NCBI RefSeq assembly: GCF_042662685.1
Contig: NZ_JBHSYO010000004.1
Location: 62,001-126,000, forward strand
DNA: 64,000 bases
Direction of reading: 5' to 3'
DNA from: Pseudobowmanella zhangzhouensis
GTDB taxonomy: Bacteria; Pseudomonadota; Gammaproteobacteria; Enterobacterales; Alteromonadaceae
Below are positions 26,548 through 35,282 of this stretch, one piece after another. Numbering within the stretch: position 1 is the first letter of the stretch; each line of letters starts with the position of its first letter. Below the pieces are notes generated by a model. That model did no database searches. It was not told the DNA's origin and saw only the letters and a list, made by a program, of their open reading frames with translations. The position numbers were made by a program, and so were the translations under genes.

Positions 26548-27105
26548 ATGGCTTCAGTGATTATTTTGTTTTTAACCGCATTGACCACAGCGGCCCTCGC
26601 GCAAGACCAAGCAAGCTTACCTTTGGATTGTCATCCAGTCCCTAACGCCACGCACTCCCTTTGTCTGGCGGAAACTCAGGGCTTTGCAGACATGTACAAC
26701 GACCTGTTGGTGTTTGTACGCACTGAAGACAATCGCACTCGTTTTGTTACCAATATGCAGAGTACCTTGGTCGGCCAAACTTGGTTTTGGGGCTTTTCAG
26801 GCGCTGGACGCTACGCGGTATTTGCCACATCCGAAGAGGGGCATGCCACGTTTAGCGTTTATGACAGTACCGGGCTATTGCAAAACTTACCGGATGTCCG
26901 CAGCGCATTTAATTTCGGTGACTATTATCTGCCGGAACTGTTGGCCTTGGATGATGATGGCAACGCATTTTTCTTACACCTGCAATCTAAAGATGATGTA
27001 AAGGATATGACCTGTCTGAACAATACAGAACCGCTTTCGGCACAGCATATTGATGACAATGCATGTGTGGTAAAAGTGAACTTAGCTACAAATAAAAATT
27101 TATAG
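26548..27105 (+). CDS. Hypothetical exported protein
   Basis: 185 aa. Signal peptide MASVIILFLTALTTAALAQ. The mature chain has four cysteines (LDCHPVP, HSLCLAE, MTCLNN, NACVVK), enough for two disulfides, and a beta-rich pattern (FWGFSGAGRYAVFATSEEG; LLALDDDGNAFFLHL) resembling a partial propeller or WD40-like repeat. It starts 14 bases after the preceding exported orphan. Function unknown. Confidence 0.55.
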   Translation: MASVIILFLTALTTAALAQDQASLPLDCHPVPNATHSLCLAETQGFADMYNDLLVFVRTEDNRTRFVTNMQSTLVGQTWFWGFSGAGRYAVFATSEEGHATFSVYDSTGLLQNLPDVRSAFNFGDYYLPELLALDDDGNAFFLHLQSKDDVKDMTCLNNTEPLSAQHIDDNACVVKVNLATNKNL

Positions 27106-27252
27106 TTGCGCGACAAAATGACAATGACACGCAGCAAGAGCCATACGATGGCGCTTAGTTCGAGAAAATCTCACGTAGACAGAAAATCTCGTTTTGTTTG
27201 ACAATCTACACACAACCAACCTCATTACTCATCCCACAACACTTAACTGCGT

Positions 27253-27266
27253 ATAATGTATATTAT
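27253..27266. repeat. AT-rich palindrome between convergent genes
   Basis: ATAAT-GTAT-ATTAT lies in the 188-bp gap between the exported orphan and the convergent MatP-like gene. The same gap holds a direct repeat AGAAAATCTC at 27164-27173 and 27181-27190. No gene or clear terminator is seen in the gap. Confidence 0.4.
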
Positions 27267-27293
27267 GTTAAATGATAAATGTATTTGGAAAGA

Positions 27294-27890
27294 CTAGCTT
27301 TCCCAGGTTTGCATAAACTCCTCCATCGCGCTTTGCATGTCTGCGTTCTCACGCTTTTTGGCCGGCTGTGTTTTGCAATCATTCCAGCCGGCTTTGTATG
27401 CTACTTCCTGCTGCAGTTTGATAAACGTGATTAAGTTGCCCTGTTGCTCGGTGCGTAGTTTTATAAGTTTTGGGAGTTCTTTCTGACTTAATGCAGTTGG
27501 CATATTTTGTATCTGCAACTTCGCAGTCTGTAAATCTTCTTCCGGGCTTAACAGGTATTCCAGCACCAAATCGTAGCTGTCTTCATGTAAGCCCGCATGT
27601 TCAGCAAATCGTTTTAATTTCGCTAACGTGGCTTGTTCTATTGTGATAAAGGTTTGATGTGACTGGCTGCGCTGTTTGAATTTTCTGAATCTGGCACTCA
27701 GCCTTTTTAATCCATGCGGCGTCAAAAACTGACCAAGCTGCGCCATATCGGTTTTACGACAATCACCCGATAATATTGGAAATGCCTGGGTGGGATCAGC
27801 AATATCCTGTTGTTTGATTTCGCCGGGTATAAGATACCCATCTATAAATGCACGCCACAGCGCTTTATCTTTGTTATTTGTCTGCGTCAT
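27294..27890 (-). CDS. MatP-like ribbon-helix-helix protein (tentative)
   Basis: 198 aa, no signal peptide. The middle resembles the MatP layout: a helical segment (GQFLTPHGLKRLSARFRKFKQ), then a strand-helix-helix unit (QTFITIEQATLAKLKRFAEH, then SYDLVLEYLL) and a C-terminal coiled coil (LQTAKLQIQ ... QQGNLITFIKLQQEV). MatP (150 aa in E. coli) has the same order of four-helix part, RHH and coiled coil, and organises the Ter macrodomain. Here the protein is longer and not next to fabA as in E. coli. A perfect palindrome with matS half-sites (GTGAC / GTCAC) sits 19 bases upstream of the ATG. Similarity is by eye and unproven. Confidence 0.5.
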   Translation of the reverse strand: MTQTNNKDKALWRAFIDGYLIPGEIKQQDIADPTQAFPILSGDCRKTDMAQLGQFLTPHGLKRLSARFRKFKQRSQSHQTFITIEQATLAKLKRFAEHAGLHEDSYDLVLEYLLSPEEDLQTAKLQIQNMPTALSQKELPKLIKLRTEQQGNLITFIKLQQEVAYKAGWNDCKTQPAKKRENADMQSAMEEFMQTWES

Positions 27891-27908
27891 TGTATTGGTA
27901 TTTAAATA

Positions 27909-27940
27909 TTATTAAAGTGTGACGTGTCACACTTTAATAA
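27909..27940. promoter_or_regulatory. 15-bp perfect inverted repeat with matS half-sites
   Basis: TTATTAAAGTGTGAC, then GT, then GTCACACTTTAATAA. The core GTGAC-GT-GTCAC differs from the E. coli matS consensus GTGAC-RNY-GTCAC only in having a two- instead of three-base spacer. It lies between the MatP-like gene start and the stop of the upstream SGNH hydrolase gene, so an operator for the MatP-like gene or a 3' hairpin of the hydrolase mRNA (without T-run) are both possible. Confidence 0.65.
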
Positions 27941-27956
27941 CTGTTCGATGCCGACG

Positions 27957-28793
27957 TCAATCCTGCTGTGCTATCCAGTTTTCAATTTGCGGTTTTAGGC
28001 ACTGTTCTACCAACTTACGGAAACCATCACTGTTGGGATGAATTTCATCATGCCAGTTATCGATGTCATCCTGCCATTGCTGCAGTTCCGGTAAAACGCC
28101 CTGCGTATCAAACAAATGAAAATTAGCGTACTGCTGCGTGAGCTCGAGCATCTTGCTGCGAAATTCACCTAGCAAGATTTTCATAATCTTGCGCTGCATG
28201 GCAGGCTCAGTAATTCCTTTACCATTCATCGCGGGCCATACCCAGGGTCCAGCAACTTTAACGATGACTGCCAGAGTCGCTTTATTGCGTGGATAGATAA
28301 AATCATAGCAATGCGTGGCAACTTTTAAATCAGGATTAGCGCTTTGGCAGTAATCCAACACAATGCGATATTGGTCTACCAACAACTGCATAATTTCGTT
28401 ACACACACCTTGATTAATATAGGCGTTGGGCTCATTACCACTGGCCGATTTCAACAGGCGTTCGATGTTGGTCTGCCCATCCACTTTTTTCAGTAATATG
28501 TCATTGCCGCCGGCACTTAAAATCAATAAATCGAATTTATAATTACGATTACCAATGGCTTTTTTTAACCGGCGCCATTGTGGCCCTTGAATCAGTTCAT
28601 CCATTAAATCACCGGAATGACTGATATTGCATAAATTGATTTTATCTTTCAGCGCTAAGGCCAATGACCAGCCAAGATTTGACGTGAAAACCGGAATATC
28701 TGCCCAGCTATCGCCTTCAAGTAAAATGTTGTAACCCTTGGGGTTTTGCCATTGATTCGTGGTGTAGGCTGGTAATGTGCGGGCGTAGCTCAT
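27957..28793 (-). CDS. SGNH/GDSL-type hydrolase
   Basis: 278 aa, apparently cytosolic (no signal peptide). Block I LLEGDSWADIP contains the nucleophile serine, block II is around HSGDLMDEL (Gly), block III is ILSAGGNDIL (Asn), and block V is WHDEIHPN with catalytic Asp and His. The family covers esterases, lipases and carbohydrate acetyl-esterases; substrate not predictable. It precedes the MatP-like gene on the same strand with the palindrome in between. Confidence 0.85.
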   Translation of the reverse strand: MSYARTLPAYTTNQWQNPKGYNILLEGDSWADIPVFTSNLGWSLALALKDKINLCNISHSGDLMDELIQGPQWRRLKKAIGNRNYKFDLLILSAGGNDILLKKVDGQTNIERLLKSASGNEPNAYINQGVCNEIMQLLVDQYRIVLDYCQSANPDLKVATHCYDFIYPRNKATLAVIVKVAGPWVWPAMNGKGITEPAMQRKIMKILLGEFRSKMLELTQQYANFHLFDTQGVLPELQQWQDDIDNWHDEIHPNSDGFRKLVEQCLKPQIENWIAQQD

Positions 28794-28882
28794 TGTGCTT
28801 CCTTGCTGGAATGTAGATTATTATCAGCCTAGTTGACAACGAGTACGCATGCTGAGAATTTGGGCTCTTTTATGCCAGATTT

Positions 28883-29725
28883 TTAATCATCCAGTTCGAT
28901 AGTCAGTTCATAGCCTGAATACTTACGCATATTTATCACGCGGTCGCCATCTAGCAGCCAGTACTGGCCTTTTATACCCAGTAAAGTGCCACTGAACTGT
29001 CCGTCTTTGTCCAGATTGATTGACTTGATTTTATCCGGATACTGCAAGACCGGATAAGCAATGTCATGCACGGTGTCTTCTACCATTTGCACCGCCTGCA
29101 GGCCTTTCTGCTGTTGCAACGTTGCTAATTCCGGTGCGATTTTGTCCAGCAACTGTTGTTTCAGCGCAATTAAATCCTGACCGTCGGGCTGGCCTTTCAA
29201 CATTGTGCGCCAGTTAGTTTTATCCGCGATAAACGCTTTACACAGGGTTTCCACCTCGCCGCTGAGTAACCTGTCAGCGACCCGTAACATTACAATCGCC
29301 TGACTGGCGCCCTGATCAATCCAGCGACTGGAGATACCCTCGCCCACATGACGGGTAATGCCCACCTTGACGTCCCCGGTATTGGCAATATAAACGAAAT
29401 GGTCAGTCAGACAGTGTTCTTCACCCCATGCAGGTTCGCGGCACGTTCCCTGAAAATAGTGGCAAAGTTCTGGTTTTATGATGCAAGAATCACATTGCGC
29501 TAAAGTACTCATACAAGGGAAGCAATACCCCTGGCTAAAGCTCTTTTTGGTTTTACGTCCGCAATGCACACAATGAATATTGCCGCTGTGACTGACATTG
29601 ATTGTATGCCCGATAAGTGGGTTCATGTGCACCTGTTGCTCACCGATGGGCAGCACATAATTAACCTTGCCAGTGGGGTCGGCGCTGACGCGCATTTTTC
29701 TGATATTTCCGCTAAACGAAGACAC
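28883..29725 (-). CDS. DUF2797 zinc-finger-like protein
   Basis: 280 aa. Cysteine pairs CVHCGRKTKKS, CFPCM, CDSC and a further CHYF/CREPAW region form one or two zinc sites near residues 50-100. HCLTDHFVYIANTGDVKVGITR is the conserved DUF2797 core, similar to a GIY-YIG-like strand pair. Function unknown. It is a single gene whose start is about 165 bp from the divergent cdd start. Confidence 0.8.
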   Translation of the reverse strand: MSSFSGNIRKMRVSADPTGKVNYVLPIGEQQVHMNPLIGHTINVSHSGNIHCVHCGRKTKKSFSQGYCFPCMSTLAQCDSCIIKPELCHYFQGTCREPAWGEEHCLTDHFVYIANTGDVKVGITRHVGEGISSRWIDQGASQAIVMLRVADRLLSGEVETLCKAFIADKTNWRTMLKGQPDGQDLIALKQQLLDKIAPELATLQQQKGLQAVQMVEDTVHDIAYPVLQYPDKIKSINLDKDGQFSGTLLGIKGQYWLLDGDRVINMRKYSGYELTIELDD

Positions 29726-29889
29726 ATTATATCCGTTTTTAATCTCTGATTAGCCTAATGGTGCAGTAAGCGGCACAAGGTTTCAATCGCCAATACTGGA
29801 CAGGTACCCTGCTTTCGTTATACATTCCCGCGTCCATAAAATTTACTGCCGATTCCGATTAACAATAAATGGCAGAAAAAGGACACTGT

Positions 29890-30285
29890 GTGACAAAACA
29901 CGAGATCATTCAAAAGCTTAAAGCTACCTTACAGCATTCCTACTCTACCTATTCCAACGTGCAGGTCGCCGCTGCTATCGAGTACGAACTCGACGGTAAA
30001 TCGGTGTTTGAATTTGGCGTCAACGTTGAAAACGCTTCCTATGGGCTGACAAATTGCGCCGAGCGCACCGCCATTTATGCGGCCGTGACGAAAGGTATGC
30101 GCGGTATTAAACGGGTCTACATCATTTCCAATCTTGCAGAGCCGATCATGCCCTGCGGTGCATGCCGTCAGGTATTGATGGAATTCAGTCAGGCTGACAC
30201 ACCTGTCACCTGCTTTAGCGCCGACGGTGAGCGCGACATAGCGTTAACCATGGGCGAATTGCTGCCCCATCACTTTAGCCTTTGA
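29890..30285 (+). CDS. cdd: Cytidine deaminase, small tetrameric type
   Basis: Deaminates cytidine and deoxycytidine to uridine forms for pyrimidine salvage. 131 aa as in the Bacillus/human homotetrameric class rather than the 294-aa E. coli enzyme. FGVNVENASYGLTNCAERTA holds the substrate NxE and the zinc cysteine plus catalytic glutamate (CAE); PCGACRQVL holds the other two zinc cysteines. GTG 29890 has AAGGA six bases upstream; the ATG at 29869 in the same frame has no ribosome site, so I prefer the GTG. The 3' end overlaps the convergent LOG-family gene by 11 bases. Confidence 0.93.
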   Translation: MTKHEIIQKLKATLQHSYSTYSNVQVAAAIEYELDGKSVFEFGVNVENASYGLTNCAERTAIYAAVTKGMRGIKRVYIISNLAEPIMPCGACRQVLMEFSQADTPVTCFSADGERDIALTMGELLPHHFSL

Positions 30286-31180
30286 CGTCGTCCAGTAAGG
30301 CCTGGTGAATCAGTTGCCAGGCCTCTTCGGCACTCTCTACAAAACGAAACGTTTGCATATCCTCTGCGCTGATCATTCCCTCTTCGACCAGTAAATCGAA
30401 ATTAATCAGGCTACGCCAGTATTGCTGATTAAACAGTAGGATCGGGAATTTTTGAATTTTACCGGTTTGCACTAACGTCAACGTCTCAAACAACTCATCC
30501 AACGTGCCAAAGCCACCCGGAAATACCACTAAAGCGCGTGCTCTTAACAAAAAGTGCATTTTTCGCATCGCGAAATAATGGAAACGGAAACACAGTTCCG
30601 GGCTGATATAAGGATTTGGATGCTGCTCGTGCGGCAATATGATATTCAGGCCAATGGATTTGCCGCCGGCTTCGAATGCCCCGCGATTGGCAGCTTCCAT
30701 AATGCCCGGGCCACCACCTGTCGTAATACACACATCGGCATAATCAGCGCGGTGTGACTGTTCAGTGATTAAACGGGCCAATAGCCTGGCATGCTGATAA
30801 TAATCACTGCGTTTTACGGCCTGTTTGGCTAATGCATGTTGCTTTTTTAGTGCATCGCATTGAGGCTGTTTCTGCATGGCAGCTTCAACTTGCTCTAGCT
30901 CCGCGGTGGCCTGCTCAGGGCTAAGGGTTCTGGCGCTACCAAAAATCACCACCGTTTGCTGAATATCGTTGTCCTGCAAAGTGAGTTCAGTTTTAGATAA
31001 TTCCATCAGCAAGCGAACCGGACGCATTTCATCGCGCAGGACAAAATCCAAATCGTCATAGGCTAATCGATAGGCGCTGCTGCGACTTTGCTCAGTAGCA
31101 TCCGGATCAAGTCTGGCGTGGGCTAAGTCTTCACTGGCGTTATGAAACTGGTGACATTTAGGTTGTTGGGGTTTCAACAC
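30275..31180 (-). CDS. LOG family (TIGR00730) nucleotide phosphoribohydrolase-like protein
   Basis: About 301 aa. Rossmann-like LOG core: VVIFGSARTL, ITTGGGPGIMEAANRGA and the signature PGGFGTLDELFETLT, motifs that bind nucleotide 5'-monophosphates. Members release the base from (cytokinin) riboside monophosphates or act on other nucleotides, such as PpnN. The long N-terminal extension (~85 residues) is as in proteobacterial long LOG proteins. Start: GTG 31180 with AGGA upstream, overlapping the phosphate symporter gene by 23 bases; the frame stays open to 31231. Substrate not deducible. Confidence 0.83.
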   Translation of the reverse strand: MLKPQQPKCHQFHNASEDLAHARLDPDATEQSRSSAYRLAYDDLDFVLRDEMRPVRLLMELSKTELTLQDNDIQQTVVIFGSARTLSPEQATAELEQVEAAMQKQPQCDALKKQHALAKQAVKRSDYYQHARLLARLITEQSHRADYADVCITTGGGPGIMEAANRGAFEAGGKSIGLNIILPHEQHPNPYISPELCFRFHYFAMRKMHFLLRARALVVFPGGFGTLDELFETLTLVQTGKIQKFPILLFNQQYWRSLINFDLLVEEGMISAEDMQTFRFVESAEEAWQLIHQALLDDVKG

Positions 31181-32795
31181 TGGCTTGTTCCTGTTGAGTA
31201 AGATCTGGCGCCTCTGCGACCTGCGCCGCACGTAATTTGGCGAAGTTAATTAGCTTATCCTTGAGGCGCTGTGAATAGGTTACAAAGTTAGTCAATGCAC
31301 CCGCATCGGCACGCTCCGGGTTGGCCATTAATACCAACAGCGCGCGATTCACTTCATCCAGATGCTGTTGCAGCGCTTTACCTTCCTGTTTACTGTCAAA
31401 ATCTGTGTGGCTATCGATAGACTTAGCCAGGTTATCAAACAGTTCCAGGGTGTGGCTGGATAACGCCCGAACATTAAGCAATATGTCGCTTTTAAGCTCA
31501 ATGAAATGCTCCTGCATCACCTTCTTGGTATTGAAAAGGTCATTGATGCTGTCATGGATCTGGAACAGATAATCAAAGCGATTAATCAGGTGAATAAGCT
31601 GAGTAGAATCATTAGGATCATTGACCTGAACGGCTACCCGTGAAAAATAGCTCAGGTATTCCTTTTGCACGAAGTCGATGTACTGAATGCGCTTTTCTGC
31701 TGCATCAAAAATCCCCTGATAATTGGTTTCCAGGCTCAGGGTCACGCTGTTGTAGTTTTCCTGTAGAAAACTCAGCAACGCGGTTTCGTTGTTTAGTAGC
31801 GCGGCGCGAATATCGTCAAAGGTATGTTGCTCGTTGTAAACGGGTAACTCCAGGCGAACAAAGTCCATTTTACCCTCGCCCATTAGCCAGTCGACTAAAC
31901 GGGTAAAAGGGTTAACAAAAGCAATAAACACCATACTGGTTGCCAGGTTAAATATCAGATGGATGGTTGCCAGTGCGATGGCGGCGTCACCATCATATTG
32001 GTTTAAGGCGTTACCAAACAGCAACAGCAGTGGGAAGAAGATTAATACCCCACCCACATTAAACAAGAAATGACTTAACGCCGTTTTTTTGGCGGCGATA
32101 TCCATATTAAACACGGCAATAAAGGCAGTAGCAGTCGTGCCAATGTTGGCCCCCATTATCAGCGGTACCGCATTTTCCAACGACAACAACCCCTGTTGCG
32201 TAAAGACGATAGCCAGGCCGGTTGTCACCGAACTGGATTGCACAATGGCCGTAAACACACAGCCCACCAACAGAGCCAGCGCAGGATTTTGCGGTTGGGT
32301 TAACACCTCAACTAATTGCGGGTTATTTTGCAGCGGTGCCAGACTCGACGAGATCAGGTTCAAACTAAAAAACACAAAGCCAAAGTAAAAAATGGTTTTA
32401 CCGAAGATTGCGAAGCGGTTGCGGCTCAGGGTCAGTAAAAAACCGATAATGATAAAAATAGGTGCAAAGTCCGTCAGTTTAAATGCCACCAATTGCGCGG
32501 TAATGGTTGTACCGATATTGGAGCCGAAAATAATCCCCACACTGTTTTGAAAGGACAAGACCCCTGCATTTACCAACGAGATAGTGATAACCGACGTGGC
32601 AGAACTGGACTGAATAAACATAGTCACCACGGCACCAATGACCAGCCCGATAATCGGCATTTTGGTGGCATGGCTCAGGGATTTACGAAAACGCTCACCG
32701 GAGATACGCTCGATTTCACGGCTAAAGTTTTCCAGACCAAACACAAACAGGATCACCGCCGTCATGCCTGCCATAATAATGTGCAAATTTTCCAT
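31158..32795 (-). CDS. Na/Pi cotransporter family protein with PhoU-like tail
   Basis: 545 aa. Two inverted NaPi-II repeats with the QSSS motifs (MFIQSSSATSVITI and AIVQSSSVTTGLAI), each followed by GSNIGTT / GANIGTTATA, in roughly eight to nine membrane helices (residues ~1-310). The C-terminal third is a soluble PhoU-like helical bundle. Imports phosphate with sodium or exports it. ATG 32795 is preceded by GGGGGA; the frame also opens to 32816. It overlaps the LOG gene, suggesting a shared transcript. Confidence 0.9.
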   Translation of the reverse strand: MENLHIIMAGMTAVILFVFGLENFSREIERISGERFRKSLSHATKMPIIGLVIGAVVTMFIQSSSATSVITISLVNAGVLSFQNSVGIIFGSNIGTTITAQLVAFKLTDFAPIFIIIGFLLTLSRNRFAIFGKTIFYFGFVFFSLNLISSSLAPLQNNPQLVEVLTQPQNPALALLVGCVFTAIVQSSSVTTGLAIVFTQQGLLSLENAVPLIMGANIGTTATAFIAVFNMDIAAKKTALSHFLFNVGGVLIFFPLLLLFGNALNQYDGDAAIALATIHLIFNLATSMVFIAFVNPFTRLVDWLMGEGKMDFVRLELPVYNEQHTFDDIRAALLNNETALLSFLQENYNSVTLSLETNYQGIFDAAEKRIQYIDFVQKEYLSYFSRVAVQVNDPNDSTQLIHLINRFDYLFQIHDSINDLFNTKKVMQEHFIELKSDILLNVRALSSHTLELFDNLAKSIDSHTDFDSKQEGKALQQHLDEVNRALLVLMANPERADAGALTNFVTYSQRLKDKLINFAKLRAAQVAEAPDLTQQEQASVETPTT

Positions 32796-32922
32796 CTGAA
32801 TCCCCCGGATAGCCATCCGTATCGCGTTAGTGATGCCTGATGAAACTATCTGATTTTTATATTTTTTTTCAAAGTGTAGGATACGCTCAGGGATTCAGGC
32901 ATGGCAATGAGGTAAATCAATA

Positions 32923-33618
32923 ATGTGTGGCAGACTCAACGTTAGTGATGATCCTTTTGTGCGGGGGCTGTATCAGGCACTGGGGTTCGCGGAGGATATT
33001 CATTTTCTGCATAGCCGCTTTATTCGTGCTGCCGCCCCGGTCAGTATTGTACGCAGCGACAGACAGCATGGTCGCGTCCTGCAAACTGCATTGTGGTGGT
33101 TACTGCTGGATAAGACAGAACAAGGCTTCAAACCGGGTAAGTACACATCGTTCAACAGTCGTTACGATAAAATCACGCAACCAGGCTCAGCCAGTTACCT
33201 GCCTTTTAAGCAAAGCCGTTGTGTGTTTGTTGTAAGAGGCTTTGGGGAAACCCAGGTGATGCCGGATAAGCGCACTTTGTATCATGATTTTATTGGTGAC
33301 CAATGTGGATTGTTGCTTGGCGGTGTATGCCGCAGCTGGCGACACCCGAATACAGGCGAAGAGCAGTGGTCCTGTAGCGTGATCACTTTACCGCCCCACC
33401 CTAAGCTCGCCCCCTACCACAGTAAGTCGATGCCATTGATTTTACCGCAGCAGGGAGACTGGCTGGAGGCCTGGTTGGATCCGACCCTGACCAACATTCA
33501 ACCCTTATTACCCTTGCTAACGCCGGCTTTGGCGAATAACTTAACCGCAGTACCGATCGATAAGCCGGGCAGTTTTACCCCTGTAGGAGAACCCTTCAGC
33601 ATACCGGCAGATGCTTGA
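32923..33618 (+). CDS. SRAP-domain protein (YedK/HMCES family)
   Basis: 231 aa. HMCES/YedK proteins form a thiazolidine crosslink with abasic sites in single-stranded DNA through Cys2 after Met removal. MCGR is intact. Counterparts of the other catalytic residues are recognisable, though their contexts diverge: N78 in FNSRYDK (usual NARSET), E109 in GFGET (usual GFYEW) and H166 in YHSKSMPLIL (usual HDRMPVIL). So activity is likely retained. It is a single gene; no LexA box is evident upstream. Confidence 0.88.
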   Translation: MCGRLNVSDDPFVRGLYQALGFAEDIHFLHSRFIRAAAPVSIVRSDRQHGRVLQTALWWLLLDKTEQGFKPGKYTSFNSRYDKITQPGSASYLPFKQSRCVFVVRGFGETQVMPDKRTLYHDFIGDQCGLLLGGVCRSWRHPNTGEEQWSCSVITLPPHPKLAPYHSKSMPLILPQQGDWLEAWLDPTLTNIQPLLPLLTPALANNLTAVPIDKPGSFTPVGEPFSIPADA

Positions 33619-33649
33619 GATAAATCACAGAGCATTTAAAAATACAACG

Positions 33650-33668
33650 TATAATCAATTAGTTGATT
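33650..33668 (+). promoter_or_regulatory. -10-like box overlapping an inverted repeat before the second Kef-type gene
   Basis: TATAAT (33650-33655) runs into AATCAA-TTAG-TTGATT (33653-33668). The arrangement suits a repressor site at a promoter. No good -35 hexamer is seen at 17 bases, so a regulated or extended promoter is possible. Confidence 0.4.
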
Positions 33669-33689
33669 AGTTCTTAATAAGGAGTGGTA

Positions 33690-35276
33690 GTGGATTTTTT
33701 CTGGTTAGTCGTGACGTTCGCATTTGGCTTTATTGTCCGGCTGACAGGTCTGCCGCCCTTAATTGGTTTTCTGCTGGCCGGTTTTGGCCTGAACTTTCTC
33801 GGCGTTGACGCCCCCGCGTTTTTAAACGTGCTAGCAAATCTTGGCATTACCCTGATGTTGTTTACGATTGGGCTTAAATTGCACGTGCCAGACCTGTTAA
33901 AACGGGAAATCTGGTTGGGTGCCGTAGCCAATATGCTGTTATGGACAGTGGTATTTGTTGCGTTGATTTTAGTGCTGGGACTGACCGGCCTGGTGTATCT
34001 TGCGCAGATCAGCATGCCTACCGCGGCCCTACTGGGTTTCGCACTAAGTTTTAGTAGCACGGTATGCGTGGTGAAACTGTTAGAAGAAAGTGGAGAGACC
34101 AAAACACGCCATGGCAAACTGGCCATCGGTATGTTGATTATGCAGGACGTGGTCGCAGTGATTTTCCTGGTCATCGCGACGGGGAAAATCCCCTCTTTAT
34201 GGGCGATTGGCTTATTTGCACTGTATTTTGCCCGTCCGCTATTAGGGCGTTTGCTGGAAATGGCCGGGCACGGTGAATTATTGCCCTTATCCGGCTTTTT
34301 TCTGGCATTGGGCAGTTACGAATTGTTTGAAGCCGTCGGCGTAAAAGGTGATTTAGGTGCGTTGATTGTTGGCATGTTGCTTAGTACCCACGGTAAAGCA
34401 ACGGAGCTGACTAAATCCCTGATGTCATTTAAAGATCTATTCCTGATTGGTTTTTTCCTGTCTATTGGTTTTGTTGCGTTGCCAGATCAGCAAATGGTCA
34501 TCACCGGGGCACTGGTGGCCTTGCTGTTACCTATTAAGTTCATCCTGTTTTTTGGTGTATTGGCGCTATTGCAATTGCGTGCGCGCACCGCGTTTTTGTC
34601 CGGCCTGGTGATGAGTAATTACAGTGAGTTTGGCTTAATCGTTGCCGCCCTGTGCGTCAGTTTGGGGATCCTCAGCAAGGAATGGCTGGTGATTACTGCG
34701 CTGGCGGTGTGTTTTTCCTTTATCGTTACCAGTGTGCTCTACCCGCAGGCCCACCGCCTGTTTACCCGTTACAAAGATCTGCTGCGCCGTTATGAAAGCG
34801 AACATCGTCTGCGTGAAGATGTGTTCCATCAACCGAAGGATGCCGAAGTATTAATCGTGGGCATCGGCCGGGTGGGTCGTGGTGCCTATGATGCATTAAG
34901 CGGCGCACTCGGTGGCAAAGTATGGGCCATGGATGCGGATCGGGACAGAATCATGAAACTGCGAAAGGCAGGCAAGTCGGTCATGTTGGGTGACGCGGAA
35001 GATGCCGAGTTTTGGGAATATATGGATCTCAGCCAGATAAAACTGGTGATGCTGGCCCTACCTTCGATTGGCGATATGGTGAATATTTACCAGCAACTGA
35101 AAAAGGCCGGTTTTACTGGCCAGGTGGTAGCTATCGCCCGTTATGAGGATGATCGTAAGCAATTATTGGATGCAGGCCTGAATAAAGTCTTTAACTTTTA
35201 TACTGAGGCCGGCACCGGCTTTGCTGAAGAGAGCTTGCAACTACTGTTGACCCAGCGTCAGGGCAGTTTTTTCTGA
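33690..35276 (+). CDS. Cation:proton antiporter (CPA2, YbaL/KefC-like) with TrkA-N domain
   Basis: 528 aa. N-terminal membrane domain of ~11-12 helices: LTGLPPLIGFLLAGFGLNFLG, LSFSSTVCVVKLLEE, LIMQDVVAVIFLV with the conserved aspartate, and MSNYSEFGLIVAA. Then a Rossmann domain (VLIVGIGRVGRGAYDAL; AMDADRDRIMKLRKAGKSV). GTG 33690 follows AAGGAG by five bases and fits better than the GTG at 33684, which lies inside that ribosome site. It is a distinct paralogue of the Kef-type gene at 23114. Ions and gating unknown. Confidence 0.87.
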   Translation: MDFFWLVVTFAFGFIVRLTGLPPLIGFLLAGFGLNFLGVDAPAFLNVLANLGITLMLFTIGLKLHVPDLLKREIWLGAVANMLLWTVVFVALILVLGLTGLVYLAQISMPTAALLGFALSFSSTVCVVKLLEESGETKTRHGKLAIGMLIMQDVVAVIFLVIATGKIPSLWAIGLFALYFARPLLGRLLEMAGHGELLPLSGFFLALGSYELFEAVGVKGDLGALIVGMLLSTHGKATELTKSLMSFKDLFLIGFFLSIGFVALPDQQMVITGALVALLLPIKFILFFGVLALLQLRARTAFLSGLVMSNYSEFGLIVAALCVSLGILSKEWLVITALAVCFSFIVTSVLYPQAHRLFTRYKDLLRRYESEHRLREDVFHQPKDAEVLIVGIGRVGRGAYDALSGALGGKVWAMDADRDRIMKLRKAGKSVMLGDAEDAEFWEYMDLSQIKLVMLALPSIGDMVNIYQQLKKAGFTGQVVAIARYEDDRKQLLDAGLNKVFNFYTEAGTGFAEESLQLLLTQRQGSFF

Positions 35277-35282
35277 TCACAT

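Noticed and set aside
27105..27294. Short ORF of 27 codons starting near 27119
   Set aside because: Low complexity, no ribosome site and no hydrophobic or charged pattern that suggests a real peptide.
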